Assembly (NCBI GenBank): GCA_016844745.1
Contig: JAERMQ010000023.1
Location: 15,992-61,562 of the forward strand
Direction of reading: 5' to 3'
Length of the DNA stretch: 45,571 bases
Source of the DNA: Ignavibacteria bacterium
GTDB lineage: Bacteria; Bacteroidota; Ignavibacteria; Kapaibacteriales; UBA2268
Shown: piece after piece, positions 33,252 to 41,864 of the stretch
How positions within the stretch are numbered: position 1 is the stretch's first letter
How the letters are laid out: each line of letters opens with the position of its first letter
The notes under the pieces: model-generated
The model's database searches: none
Seen by the model: only the letters and a program-made list of their open reading frames with translations
Told to the model about the DNA's origin: nothing
Position numbers and translations under genes: made by a program

Positions 33252-33986
33252 TCAAAATTTCAAAAAAGATTTCCAAATCAGGAACAGTTCCCAGGTTGCA
33301 GTTACATCCCTTAAGCAATATTCTGCAATTTCGGTTATCCTTCCATCGGAATAGAACTGTGCAACCTTGCTTCCATCTATTCCTTCTGCTTTGGGAGATT
33401 TAATGCCAAATGCCTGGGCATAAAAATCAAAATTATATCGCTTTGTAGCGCCTGTTTGTGCCCCTTGATAAAAGCATAGTTCATCAATCATATCGTAGTG
33501 CATTTTATAATTAAATTTAGTACCATCCATTAAATTTCTCGAAGGCTTGATTTTATGCAATGCCGAGCGCAACATTAAAAACGGAGCATCGAAATTCCTT
33601 CCGTTGAATGAAACCAAACTTGCATTTCCATATTTATTCAATATCCTCCAAAAATCTTCCAAAATACGACGTTCGGTAGTAATATGGCACGTATCGCCGT
33701 TTTTAAGGGTATCTGTTCTGTAAGCATCATAGGGGATATTCTCTTCGGTTGAAAACGCTGCCCGATTGACGACTTCCCAGTTGGTACCGCTGCCATGCAT
33801 TAGTTGCAAACCAATGCATACGACTTTCGCAGTAAGGGGCGACAGAGCCATTTCGCGCAATTTTTTTTCCTTTTCTTCATCTGTTGTAGTACCGCGCAAG
33901 ATATATTCCTGTTGGGACTCCGAGAAACTATCATATTCCAGGGGAACAGTTTCAATATCAAAAACCAAATATAATTCTTCGTTCAT
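33252..33986 (-). CDS. Predicted 3'-5' exonuclease, DnaQ/PolB-exo-like
   Basis: 244 residues. RNase H-fold exonuclease motifs: D10-I-E12 (motif I), SFNGRNFDAPFL (motif II) and YCLRDVTAT (motif III, Y-x3-D type). It matches the stand-alone family related to the exonuclease domain of PolB, which would trim DNA or RNA 3' ends. It lies between the DUF1460 and L,D-transpeptidase genes on the same strand with gaps of 5 and 0 bases, although the function seems unrelated to the cell wall. Confidence 0.85.
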   Translation of the reverse strand: MNEELYLVFDIETVPLEYDSFSESQQEYILRGTTTDEEKEKKLREMALSPLTAKVVCIGLQLMHGSGTNWEVVNRAAFSTEENIPYDAYRTDTLKNGDTCHITTERRILEDFWRILNKYGNASLVSFNGRNFDAPFLMLRSALHKIKPSRNLMDGTKFNYKMHYDMIDELCFYQGAQTGATKRYNFDFYAQAFGIKSPKAEGIDGSKVAQFYSDGRITEIAEYCLRDVTATWELFLIWKSFLKF

Positions 33987-33991
33987 AGCTC

Positions 33992-34894
33992 TTATCCTCG
34001 TTTTGTAACATTTAAAGGTCTGGAAACGGTAATCCCGATATTAGTTTTAAAACTATGAACGTAATCATTAATTGATTGAGCAAGTACGACTTGCTTTTTC
34101 TTCGATGAAGCATGAAGGAATCTTGCAGAACCATCGGCGCTTTTAATTGCAAGCCCGGTATGGGAATAATCCAAACCTTTAGTATTGGTTGCAATTGCAA
34201 TAATATCACCGGTTTTGATAAATTTTTCAACTTCAGCTAATTGATTACGCGGGATATAATAGTGTTTTCTGTCATTGATTTGTCGCTCGATTGCAGCTAT
34301 TTTTTCGATTTGAGACTTATCCCTTTTCAGGGCTTCATATTTATTCCAGTTTGCAGACATGTAAGAAACATAGATTACAAGGGGTTCACCGCCAATATCA
34401 CTGGTAATATTTTTTACAACATTTTTCTGCTCGTTATCGTAAATCCAGTCCGCAGTATAATGCAAACGGGAAGAATAATCCGTCAATAAACCGCTCCTAT
34501 AGCGGGTAAAAGTAACTTCATCGATTAAATCAGAAAATTTCGTTTTGTACTTTTTTATACACCGGGCAATACATAATGAGTTTTCAAATAATGTAACACA
34601 ATCCAAACCATTTAGAAATATCCTGCACTTTTCAGGTTCGGGTGGGTCGAGAGTGCCTGCCTGATAAGGGGTACCGATAAACTCGGTAGCAATTTTGCCG
34701 ACCAGGGCGCCGATTTCAAGATTAATCCAAATTTCCCTTTTTGATTTTTCGATAATTTGAACAAATTTAGTAGTATCGAAGCTGGGTTTATTTTCTTTAG
34801 TGATTTGAGCTAATAGAGATGTATTAGTAAAATGCATTATACCGGGAGTCAGGGGTAGAAGCGCCATCCGCGAAATAAACTGTCTTCGGTTCAT
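33992..34894 (-). CDS. DUF1460 family protein, putative cell-wall amidase
   Basis: 300 residues. Weak N-terminal export segment (ISRMALLPLTPGIMHF, after MNRRQF). The central region GTPYQAGTLD ... LNGLDCVTLFENSL and DYSHTGLAIK matches DUF1460, an NlpC/P60-like fold, with the Cys of LDCVTL and His of SHTGL as the probable catalytic pair. Members are taken as N-acetylmuramoyl-L-alanine amidase-like enzymes. It starts 60 bases downstream of the ftsK stop and is likely co-transcribed with it. Confidence 0.85.
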   Translation of the reverse strand: MNRRQFISRMALLPLTPGIMHFTNTSLLAQITKENKPSFDTTKFVQIIEKSKREIWINLEIGALVGKIATEFIGTPYQAGTLDPPEPEKCRIFLNGLDCVTLFENSLCIARCIKKYKTKFSDLIDEVTFTRYRSGLLTDYSSRLHYTADWIYDNEQKNVVKNITSDIGGEPLVIYVSYMSANWNKYEALKRDKSQIEKIAAIERQINDRKHYYIPRNQLAEVEKFIKTGDIIAIATNTKGLDYSHTGLAIKSADGSARFLHASSKKKQVVLAQSINDYVHSFKTNIGITVSRPLNVTKRG

Positions 34895-34958
34895 GAATTA
34901 GTTCCGTTAATTTTTCAAAACATGCAAATTAAACTAATTTTGGTCGATAGAAAAATTA

Positions 34959-37754
34959 TTATAATACCGCTTCCAGCTCTGATTCGCTTTCCATCAATAC
35001 CTGCCTTGCCTTGCTGCCATCGAAAGAACCTACTATACCTGCTCGTTCCAACTCGTCCACTATTCTGCCGGCACGGGCATAACCAACCTTCAACCTGCGC
35101 TGAATCAATGAAACTGAGCCTTGCTGGTGGCGAATCACAAGGCGGGCTGCTTCTTCGAACAAAGGGTCTCGGTCGAATCCATCAAATTCATTGCCGTTGG
35201 TTTTCTTTTCAATCAACGATGGCAGGAAATAAGGCTGAGTATATCCCTCCTGAGAACCAATGAAATCACAGATTGATTCTATTTCTTCGGTTGAAATGTA
35301 GGCATTCTGGATTCGTATCGGCTTCGGTACCCCGCTCGGAAGGAAGAGCATATCCCCGTTACCGAGTAATTGCTCGGCGCCCATCCCATCAATAATCGTT
35401 CGTGAATCTACCTTTTGAGCAACTAAATATGCTATCCTTGCAGGGAAATTTGCTTTTATTATTCCGGTAATGACATCCACAGACGGACGCTGGGTTGCGA
35501 TAATTAAATGAATGCCGATAGCCCTTGCCATCTGTGCTATGCGGGTAATGGGTTCTTCGATTTCCTTTCCGGCTGTAATCATCAAGTCCGCCAATTCATC
35601 GATGATTACTACGATATAAGGTAATTGCAAATGCAGGAAATCCTTGTTATCAGCAAATTTCCCTTCGGCAACTTTAGCATTATATTCCTGAATGTTCCTC
35701 TGCCCTACTTTTGCTAAAATATCGTATCTCTGCTCCATCTCGGCGGTGACAGCTTTCAGGGCAATCACTGCATCCTTAGGATTAGTGATTATCTCATCAT
35801 CTATATCCGGGCATACAGCAAGAAAATGATTTTCCAGACGGCTGTACTGCTGCAGTTCGACTTTTTTCGGGTCGATGATTACAAACTTTAATTGTTTGGG
35901 ATGCATCTTGTATAGCAGCGAAGCTATAATTGTATTGATACCGACACTTTTCCCAGACCCAGTCGAACCGGCTATCAATAAGTGGGGCATTTTAGTCAAA
36001 TCAGCAACGAATACATCACCTGAAATTGTTTTACCTAAGCCGAGCGGCAGCTTGTTCCCTGCAGCTATAAATTTTGCTGATCCAACAATTTCACTGAACC
36101 TGACCGTAGCAGGATTCGAATTAGGAATCTCAATTCCAATGGTACCTTTCCCCGGAATCGGAGCAATAATACGTATTCCGCGCGCTTTTAGAGCCATTGC
36201 CAGGTCATCTGCGAGGCTTTCGATTTTACTTATCTTGATACCAGGAGCAGGTACGAACTCGTATTGAGTTACAACCGGACCTGGAGTAATATTCAAATTC
36301 TCTATGTATATCTTAAATGTTTCAAGTTTCTCCTGTAGCAGACGGGCATTCATTTCCAGTTCACTGCGGTTGATGTCGAATCGTTCCGTAGGCTGTGCCA
36401 ATAAACTTAACGGAGGATATTTATAAGTAATTTTTTCTTCCAATACAGGAGTACTTAATGTAGTTGGAGGGCGCTGTTCACTTTCAATTCGAGTAATTTT
36501 TACGCTAAGTTTACGCTCTTCCTCTTCTATTGTAATTGGCTCTGGCTGCGGTGTTACGTTCTTTAATATTTTTTCTTTCGGAATTTCTATATGCTCAGGG
36601 ATATTTGGTAATTTTATCTCTGAAAGATAATTTCCCTTTGTTTCATTGGTAAGATTTGATTGAACGTTTTGAGTATTTGTATCTTCCTTAACTTTTGGTT
36701 CCGCCTTGCTATCTTGTTTAATGCTTGCATTGGATTGTACCTGACCGGGAAATTGAATAACCGGCTTTATTCCGGATTTTCCAAAGACAGTTTGCCTTTT
36801 AGGAAAATCCATATCGTCTTCAAATAGTGCATCATTTCTTATTTCTGCAAGATTTGGAAGTACATCATTATCGGTATTTAAAATAATATTTGTTCTTATA
36901 ATTCTGGCTGGTTCTTCATTAGCTTGTATAAAATTTTCCTTATTTTGTGTTGGAATCCTATTATCCGAAATAATCGGGGGTTGTACCTGTTTATTTACTT
37001 CTACCAGTTGAACCTTATCAACAGGGATACTTGTTTCATCAATGTTTTCAGTGTTCTTATTCAGCCTTATTTTCTGAAGGAAAGATGAAAAGGAATGTTT
37101 AAAATTGATTCTCAAAATATAATCAGAATAAATTCTTCGGATTGCTGAATAAATCTGTTTTGGACTTATGTTTGCACCAAGTAAAAATGTAATAATCAAT
37201 AATGTAAGGAATAAAAGAAATGCTCCGAAAACACCGATGAATTTAATGCAGATACCCGCTAAATAAGAACCTCCTATACCGCTCCATTCCTTGCTGAAAT
37301 CAGGAAAGTTGTATGCTATCGCACCCATCATTGAAGCAAAGAAAACTGCCGTAAGAAGAAATATTATTGTTCTTTTCAGCAGCTTAGCCGGTATAGTCTT
37401 TCTTTTAAATAAATTCTTTGCCCAGATAGCTACCATGAAAGGAAGCATGAACATGCTATAACCGAAGGTCTTGTTGTATAGTGTATTGGATACGACAGCG
37501 CCGAGCAGCCCCAGCCAATTATGAGTAGTTTCGATTTTCGCAGATACTATTTCATTTCCCCGAAGAATTTGAACAATTTCACCAAAGGAAAGCTCTGCAT
37601 TGGCTTCATCATCGCTTGTATAGGATATTAGCGCAATGAAAAGAAATGCAGCCAAAAAAAACAAAAGAACAGAAATAATATTGATTTTTCTTAATATTTG
37701 GCGCTCCAATCCTGCAATATTTTCGGATTCCGGCGCAATATTTTGTTCGCTCAT
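34959..37754 (-). CDS. ftsK: DNA translocase FtsK/SpoIIIE
   Basis: 931 residues. Four N-terminal membrane helices (about 25-195), a long Pro/Glu/Asn-rich linker (about 200-440), the RecA-like motor with Walker A GSTGSGKSV (near 595) and Walker B VVIIDELADLM, and a C-terminal winged-helix gamma domain (GSVSLIQRRLKVGYARAGRIVDELE) that reads polar chromosome sequences. It pumps chromosome ends at the septum for dimer resolution. I chose ATG at 37754 because GGGGGGA lies about 10 bases before it; the in-frame TTG at 37772 falls inside that ribosome-binding tract. A TAATTTTG element at 37783-37790 may be its own promoter. Confidence 0.95.
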   Translation of the reverse strand: MSEQNIAPESENIAGLERQILRKINIISVLLFFLAAFLFIALISYTSDDEANAELSFGEIVQILRGNEIVSAKIETTHNWLGLLGAVVSNTLYNKTFGYSMFMLPFMVAIWAKNLFKRKTIPAKLLKRTIIFLLTAVFFASMMGAIAYNFPDFSKEWSGIGGSYLAGICIKFIGVFGAFLLFLTLLIITFLLGANISPKQIYSAIRRIYSDYILRINFKHSFSSFLQKIRLNKNTENIDETSIPVDKVQLVEVNKQVQPPIISDNRIPTQNKENFIQANEEPARIIRTNIILNTDNDVLPNLAEIRNDALFEDDMDFPKRQTVFGKSGIKPVIQFPGQVQSNASIKQDSKAEPKVKEDTNTQNVQSNLTNETKGNYLSEIKLPNIPEHIEIPKEKILKNVTPQPEPITIEEEERKLSVKITRIESEQRPPTTLSTPVLEEKITYKYPPLSLLAQPTERFDINRSELEMNARLLQEKLETFKIYIENLNITPGPVVTQYEFVPAPGIKISKIESLADDLAMALKARGIRIIAPIPGKGTIGIEIPNSNPATVRFSEIVGSAKFIAAGNKLPLGLGKTISGDVFVADLTKMPHLLIAGSTGSGKSVGINTIIASLLYKMHPKQLKFVIIDPKKVELQQYSRLENHFLAVCPDIDDEIITNPKDAVIALKAVTAEMEQRYDILAKVGQRNIQEYNAKVAEGKFADNKDFLHLQLPYIVVIIDELADLMITAGKEIEEPITRIAQMARAIGIHLIIATQRPSVDVITGIIKANFPARIAYLVAQKVDSRTIIDGMGAEQLLGNGDMLFLPSGVPKPIRIQNAYISTEEIESICDFIGSQEGYTQPYFLPSLIEKKTNGNEFDGFDRDPLFEEAARLVIRHQQGSVSLIQRRLKVGYARAGRIVDELERAGIVGSFDGSKARQVLMESESELEAVL

Positions 37755-37782
37755 AGCAGTGTTTCCCCCCAATGCTAAATGG

Positions 37783-37790
37783 CAAAATTA
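37783..37790 (-). promoter_or_regulatory. Possible -7 element before ftsK
   Basis: TAATTTTG on the minus strand (plus strand caaaatta). The nearest TTG upstream is 24 bases away, longer than the 20 seen in two better promoters of this window. Transcript start expected near 37776. Confidence 0.35.
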
Positions 37791-37833
37791 CGAAATATTT
37801 TTTGAATTTAATAACAATTGATAGTAGAACATT

Positions 37834-38625
37834 TCAATTATTGATATTGCCCGGTTCTGATGAACCTGGTATGTTCCCATCAAAGATTTTTACTGTTGAA
37901 GCGGTTATTAACGGTACAACCGGATATGAATCGAATGTCAAAGCTAATTCCAAATCACTGGCAAAACCCGATTGCTGAAGGTATATTGCATGTTCGCTTT
38001 TCTTAAGAAATTCTGTAAGTGCTGAAGAATGTAAATTAAATAAATCTCTCGCAGCATGTGCCGAATCAGTTAATTGAGCATGGGAATTGAATTTAAATAA
38101 TTCGTCGATATACGAACCGGCGCATAAAGTATCTTCGTAGGAAAGCCTGCCGTTAGTGCCTGCACACATTATCGCTATATCAGGAGTATAGACGTTATCA
38201 GATTCTTTTATAAACTTATAAATATATTCAAGAACGGCTTTATTATTCACAAAAGCTCCGATTATTCGTACTTTTGCCTGACGTGCCTTCAAAAATAATT
38301 TCGTACCATTTGAAGTAGATAAAATTATAGTTCTGCCTTTAATAGCAGAAGGCGTATAATCTAGCGGAGAATTACCGCCATCGAAACCGTTCGGTTTAAT
38401 TCCATTTCGCTCTCCGCCGAGGAAGCGAACTTCGCGAACGAGGCTACCATATATTTTTGAAGCTTTCTCGATTGATTCGGCAATAATAATATCTTTAGCA
38501 CCGTTGTTTAGTGCAACACAAATTGTTGTGCTAGCCCGGAGAACATCAATCAAAACAACAATGTTATTATTGAATTGACCTTCAAGTTCAATAAAATTTG
38601 GCGTTAAATATGCATCAATTTTCAT
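37834..38625 (-). CDS. comB: 2-phosphosulfolactate phosphatase (ComB family)
   Basis: 263 residues. Family signature VVLIDVLRASTTI near residue 25, GGERNGIKPNGFDGGNSP, and STSNGTKLF; conserved acidic residues bind Mg2+. In coenzyme M synthesis ComB removes phosphate from 2-phosphosulfolactate. In bacteria without coenzyme M the product sulfolactate may serve other roles, and homologues are also used as generic phosphatases, so the physiological substrate is uncertain. First gene of the minus-strand run that continues into ftsK (79-base gap). Confidence 0.88.
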   Translation of the reverse strand: MKIDAYLTPNFIELEGQFNNNIVVLIDVLRASTTICVALNNGAKDIIIAESIEKASKIYGSLVREVRFLGGERNGIKPNGFDGGNSPLDYTPSAIKGRTIILSTSNGTKLFLKARQAKVRIIGAFVNNKAVLEYIYKFIKESDNVYTPDIAIMCAGTNGRLSYEDTLCAGSYIDELFKFNSHAQLTDSAHAARDLFNLHSSALTEFLKKSEHAIYLQQSGFASDLELALTFDSYPVVPLITASTVKIFDGNIPGSSEPGNINN

Positions 38626-38690
38626 TTTTTTTAATTTAAATTTTTTTACTTTATTGAAGTTCTTAAATTATAGCTGACAAAAGCCAAGTA

Positions 38691-38770
38691 GAATGTCATT
38701 CGTAAGCGAAGTGAAGAATCCAGTAAAGATATTAGGACTGGATTCTTCACTTCGCTTACGAATGACATTC
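38691..38770. repeat. Perfect 34-bp inverted repeat, gaatgtcattcgtaagcgaag family, copy 1
   Basis: Left arm 38691-38724 and right arm 38737-38770 are exact reverse complements around a 12-base centre. It sits in the divergent promoter region between comB and kdsA. Copies 2 and 3 are at about 43174-43251 and 44091-44170. Confidence 0.97.
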
Positions 38771-38917
38771 TTCCTATTTTTTACTTAAGAGACATTATCA
38801 ATTCTATGATTAATAGAAATCCCCTTTACAAATATATCCGAAAATTAATTAAATAAAATTGAAAATTCTTTAACTCCGGTTTCGTCTATCATAAATAATT
38901 TTTTTAAGATTGATATT

Positions 38918-39712
38918 ATGAATGAATTATTGGTAATTGCAGGTCCCTGCGTAGTCGAATCTAAGGAATTGCTAAATGAGACTGCAAGCACATTAGCTGA
39001 AATTTGCTTGAAACTTCCGGTAAAATTGATTTTCAAATCATCCTACAAAAAAGCAAACCGTTCGAGTCTAAATTCCTTTACCGGCATTGGCGATGAAAAA
39101 GCCCTTCTATACTTAAATGATATAGGTAAGGAGTTTGCTTTACCTGTGCTGACTGATGTTCACTCTCCTGACGAGGCTCGCTTAGCAGCAGGTTTTGTTG
39201 ATGTATTGCAAATCCCTGCATTCCTTAGCCGTCAAACCGAACTACTGCAGGCAGCAGGAGAAACCGGGAAAATAATCAATATCAAAAAAGGGCAATTTAT
39301 GGCTCCTGATGATATGCAAAAAGCCGCCGATAAAGTAGCCGCATCAGGTAATAATAAGATTTGGCTGACGGAACGAGGTACATTCTTTGGTTACCACGAC
39401 CTTGTCGTGGATTTTCGCTCTTTGTTAAGAATGAGGTCTTTTGGATATCCCGTTATTTATGATGCCACACACTCCCTTCAGCAGCCTTCTATTGGAGAGA
39501 TTTCAGGTGGTTTGCGTCAATATATACCTGCTTTGGCTCGCGCTGCTGCGGCTACAGGTATCGATGGTATTTTCATCGAGACGCACCCGGAGCCTGAGAA
39601 AGCTATGAGTGATTCAGCAACTCAATTACCTTTGAAGGAAGTGAAAACCTTCTTGGAAAAAATTGTAGAAATACATAAAATATGCTCAGAAATAAAATTG
39701 AGTCCACTCTAA
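38918..39712 (+). CDS. kdsA: 3-deoxy-8-phosphooctulonate (KDO-8-P) synthase
   Basis: 264 residues, normal length. Condenses phosphoenolpyruvate with arabinose 5-phosphate for the lipopolysaccharide core sugar KDO. IAGPCVVES at the start places Cys at residue 11, the metal ligand of the metal-dependent class (as in Aquifex), where E. coli has Asn; other ligands are in DATHSLQQP and the ETHPEPEKAMSDSATQL segment. GQFMAPDDM and TERGTFFGYHDLVVD are conserved. Start ATG is well placed; an alternative initiation farther upstream is not supported. Confidence 0.96.
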   Translation: MNELLVIAGPCVVESKELLNETASTLAEICLKLPVKLIFKSSYKKANRSSLNSFTGIGDEKALLYLNDIGKEFALPVLTDVHSPDEARLAAGFVDVLQIPAFLSRQTELLQAAGETGKIINIKKGQFMAPDDMQKAADKVAASGNNKIWLTERGTFFGYHDLVVDFRSLLRMRSFGYPVIYDATHSLQQPSIGEISGGLRQYIPALARAAAATGIDGIFIETHPEPEKAMSDSATQLPLKEVKTFLEKIVEIHKICSEIKLSPL

Positions 39713-39736
39713 AAAAACATTTTTTGTGAAAATTAG

Positions 39737-39805
39737 ATTCCAAAATCGGAATTTGGAATGAGATATATCAAGTACTTACTAATTCCAAAGTTGTACTTTG
39801 GAATT
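39737..39805. repeat. Two small hairpins with related arms
   Basis: attccaaa...tttggaat (39737-39759) and aattccaaag-ttgta-ctttggaatt (39781-39805), sharing the word attccaaa. They lie between kdsA and the histidine kinase gene; neither has a strong T-run, so termination is uncertain. Confidence 0.6.
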
Positions 39806-39890
39806 AGATTATTGGTTTTTAGATAGGACTCAAAATTAGAAATTAAGTAAAATATTTAATTTACAGTTTTTTTAAAATTATTTAACTGAA

Positions 39891-41021
39891 ATGTCCGAAA
39901 ATATTGAAACTTATCATGCTCCTATTGAAAGAGCAACACGGGATGAAATTCTAAAGGATTATCACCTTTTTTTAAATTCCCAACCATTAAAGGAGATTTT
40001 TGATGCTATTCCTGAACCATTTATGATATTAAATGAGCATCGGCAAATAGTTTTTTTCAACAAAGCATTACTTAGCCCCGGATATTCAAATGCTGAAGAT
40101 ATTTTAAGTTTAAGACCAGGTGAATATCTAAACTGTGATAAATCTGCTGAAATGGATGCCGGATGTGGTACATCAAAATTTTGCAGGACTTGCGGCGCGG
40201 TCAATGCTGTATTAGCTGCTCAATTTGGAAATAGTGATATACAGGAATGTAGTATTGTAACACTGGAAGGAAAAGAAAGTCTTGATTACAGAGTATGGGC
40301 TTCACCTCTCAAATTCAACAACAAACATTTCACGTTATTTTACATCCTCGATATATCACATGAAAACAGGCGCCGCAATCTTGAAAGAATTTTTTTCCAC
40401 GATATAATTAACCTTGCTGGCGGATTACAGGGATTATCACAGGTTTTATTAGAAAGTGATAATGAAGATATTGGCGAAATAAAACAAGTCATCAATAATA
40501 CTACCAATGCTCTAATCGACGAAATAATGGCTCAGAAAGATTTGGCACGGGCAGAAAATAATGAATACCAACTTTCCTTGTCGGAAGTTTTTATTAATAA
40601 TATACTGGAAGATGTTGCTAATACATTCAGGAAACATAAGATTGCCCAGGATAAGAACATTGTTATTGAAAATTGTCCAAATAATACTATAATCAAAACC
40701 GATGCAATTCTACTGAAAAGAGTCATTGGTAATATGCTCAAGAATGCTTTAGAAGCTTCCTTTTCAGGAGAATCAGTCACTATTAGTTGCCAATTGAAAG
40801 AAAATAACTTCGAAATTCGGGTGCATAATTCCATATATATACCCGAAGAAATTCAGATGCAAATCTTTAAACGGTCATATTCAACAAAGGGTATTGGGCG
40901 CGGTCTTGGAACTTATAGTATGAAACTTTTAACGGAGCGTTATTTAAATGGTAGGGTCAGCTTTACTAGTGAACCTGGTTCCGGGACTACTTTTAAAGCA
41001 GAATATCCAATAAACTTGTAA
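39891..41021 (+). CDS. Cytoplasmic histidine kinase with Cys-rich PAS domain
   Basis: 376 residues, no membrane segment. A PAS domain (about 30-160) starting EIFDAIPEPFMILN holds a C-x9-C-x5-C-x2-C array (from NCDKSAEMDAGC to CRTCG) that could bind a metal, FeS cluster or heme, or sense thiol redox. The phosphoacceptor box is FFHDIINLAGGLQGLSQ, followed by a HATPase domain with NMLKNALEAS and GRGLGTYSMKLL. It is a soluble sensor kinase, probably of redox state. No response regulator is encoded next to it; the following gene starts 17 bases later and encodes an exported protein. Confidence 0.85.
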   Translation: MSENIETYHAPIERATRDEILKDYHLFLNSQPLKEIFDAIPEPFMILNEHRQIVFFNKALLSPGYSNAEDILSLRPGEYLNCDKSAEMDAGCGTSKFCRTCGAVNAVLAAQFGNSDIQECSIVTLEGKESLDYRVWASPLKFNNKHFTLFYILDISHENRRRNLERIFFHDIINLAGGLQGLSQVLLESDNEDIGEIKQVINNTTNALIDEIMAQKDLARAENNEYQLSLSEVFINNILEDVANTFRKHKIAQDKNIVIENCPNNTIIKTDAILLKRVIGNMLKNALEASFSGESVTISCQLKENNFEIRVHNSIYIPEEIQMQIFKRSYSTKGIGRGLGTYSMKLLTERYLNGRVSFTSEPGSGTTFKAEYPINL

Positions 41022-41038
41022 TTATTTAAGGAGGATTG

Positions 41039-41839
41039 ATGATTATAATCATAAGATTACTTTCTATTTTCATAATTATTTCAAGTACTTCTTTTGCTCA
41101 ATTGGTGAGTAATCAAAGCACCAGCGTACTTGTTAAAGGAACAATTATCGATGGATTTTCCGGAAGTCCGGTATCAATTGAAATTGAAATCAGGGGCAGT
41201 TCCGGAAATAAAATGAAATTACGTTCAAATTCATTAACCGGTCAGTTCGAGCAGCTTCTGAATGCAGGAAATACCTATACTCTTCTCTTTAATAACTATG
41301 ATATTATCCGGCAATTCGATACATTAATCGTTGATACGGCAATAAAGTTTAAGGAACAGGAAGTAACTTTCAAAGTAAAAAAATTAACACCCGGAACAAC
41401 TGTTTATCAAGCCGACGGATTTTCTAAAGGTTTATCCAAAATAAATGTTTACGGTAAGAATATTCTTAATGAAGTTGCCGCAGCACTGAAATTCAACCGT
41501 TCTGTAAAATTTATTGTGAAGGTTAATGCATGGGATACTTACAGAAAACCATCTCCTGCAAAACAACCTATTGCTTCGGCAAAAAAGTCAAAGAAACAAA
41601 TAACACTACCAAAAAAAGAAGAGCCTATTCCATTGGAGCCAGACCCTGAAATTGTCAAATCTGCTGTTGATGCTCGTGTAGCAGACGTATTAAATGAAAT
41701 TATGGTTTTGCAAATTAATATGAAAAAAATCACAGTCCTTCCGGATTATTCTATAGGTCTGCCTTTAGAGAATCCCAATGCCGATATGGAACCTGATATC
41801 TTTATCGTCGTGCAAAGCCTGGAAAAAGCCCTTGATTAA
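41039..41839 (+). CDS. Exported protein of unknown function, OmpA-like tail uncertain
   Basis: About 266 residues. Signal peptide (IIRLLSIFIIISSTSFA). Then a carboxypeptidase-regulatory-like beta domain (VKGTIIDGFSGSPVSIEIEIR, about 30-120). The C-terminal half (NILNEVAAALKFNRSVKFIVKVNAW) faintly recalls OmpA peptidoglycan-binding domains, with a Lys/Pro-rich insert (residues ~175-200), but the diagnostic NxxLSxxRA motif is missing. I chose ATG at 41039 over TTG at 41036 because AAGGAGG lies 4 bases before it. Location is the periplasm or outer membrane; function unknown. Confidence 0.6.
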   Translation: MIIIIRLLSIFIIISSTSFAQLVSNQSTSVLVKGTIIDGFSGSPVSIEIEIRGSSGNKMKLRSNSLTGQFEQLLNAGNTYTLLFNNYDIIRQFDTLIVDTAIKFKEQEVTFKVKKLTPGTTVYQADGFSKGLSKINVYGKNILNEVAAALKFNRSVKFIVKVNAWDTYRKPSPAKQPIASAKKSKKQITLPKKEEPIPLEPDPEIVKSAVDARVADVLNEIMVLQINMKKITVLPDYSIGLPLENPNADMEPDIFIVVQSLEKALD

Positions 41840-41864
41840 TTTTTTTAAAATAAAACAGGATAAA

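Noticed and set aside
41778..41864. Upstream start for the C1B peptidase
   Set aside because: Overlaps the preceding gene and would bury the signal peptide; the ATG at 41865 has a better ribosome-binding site.
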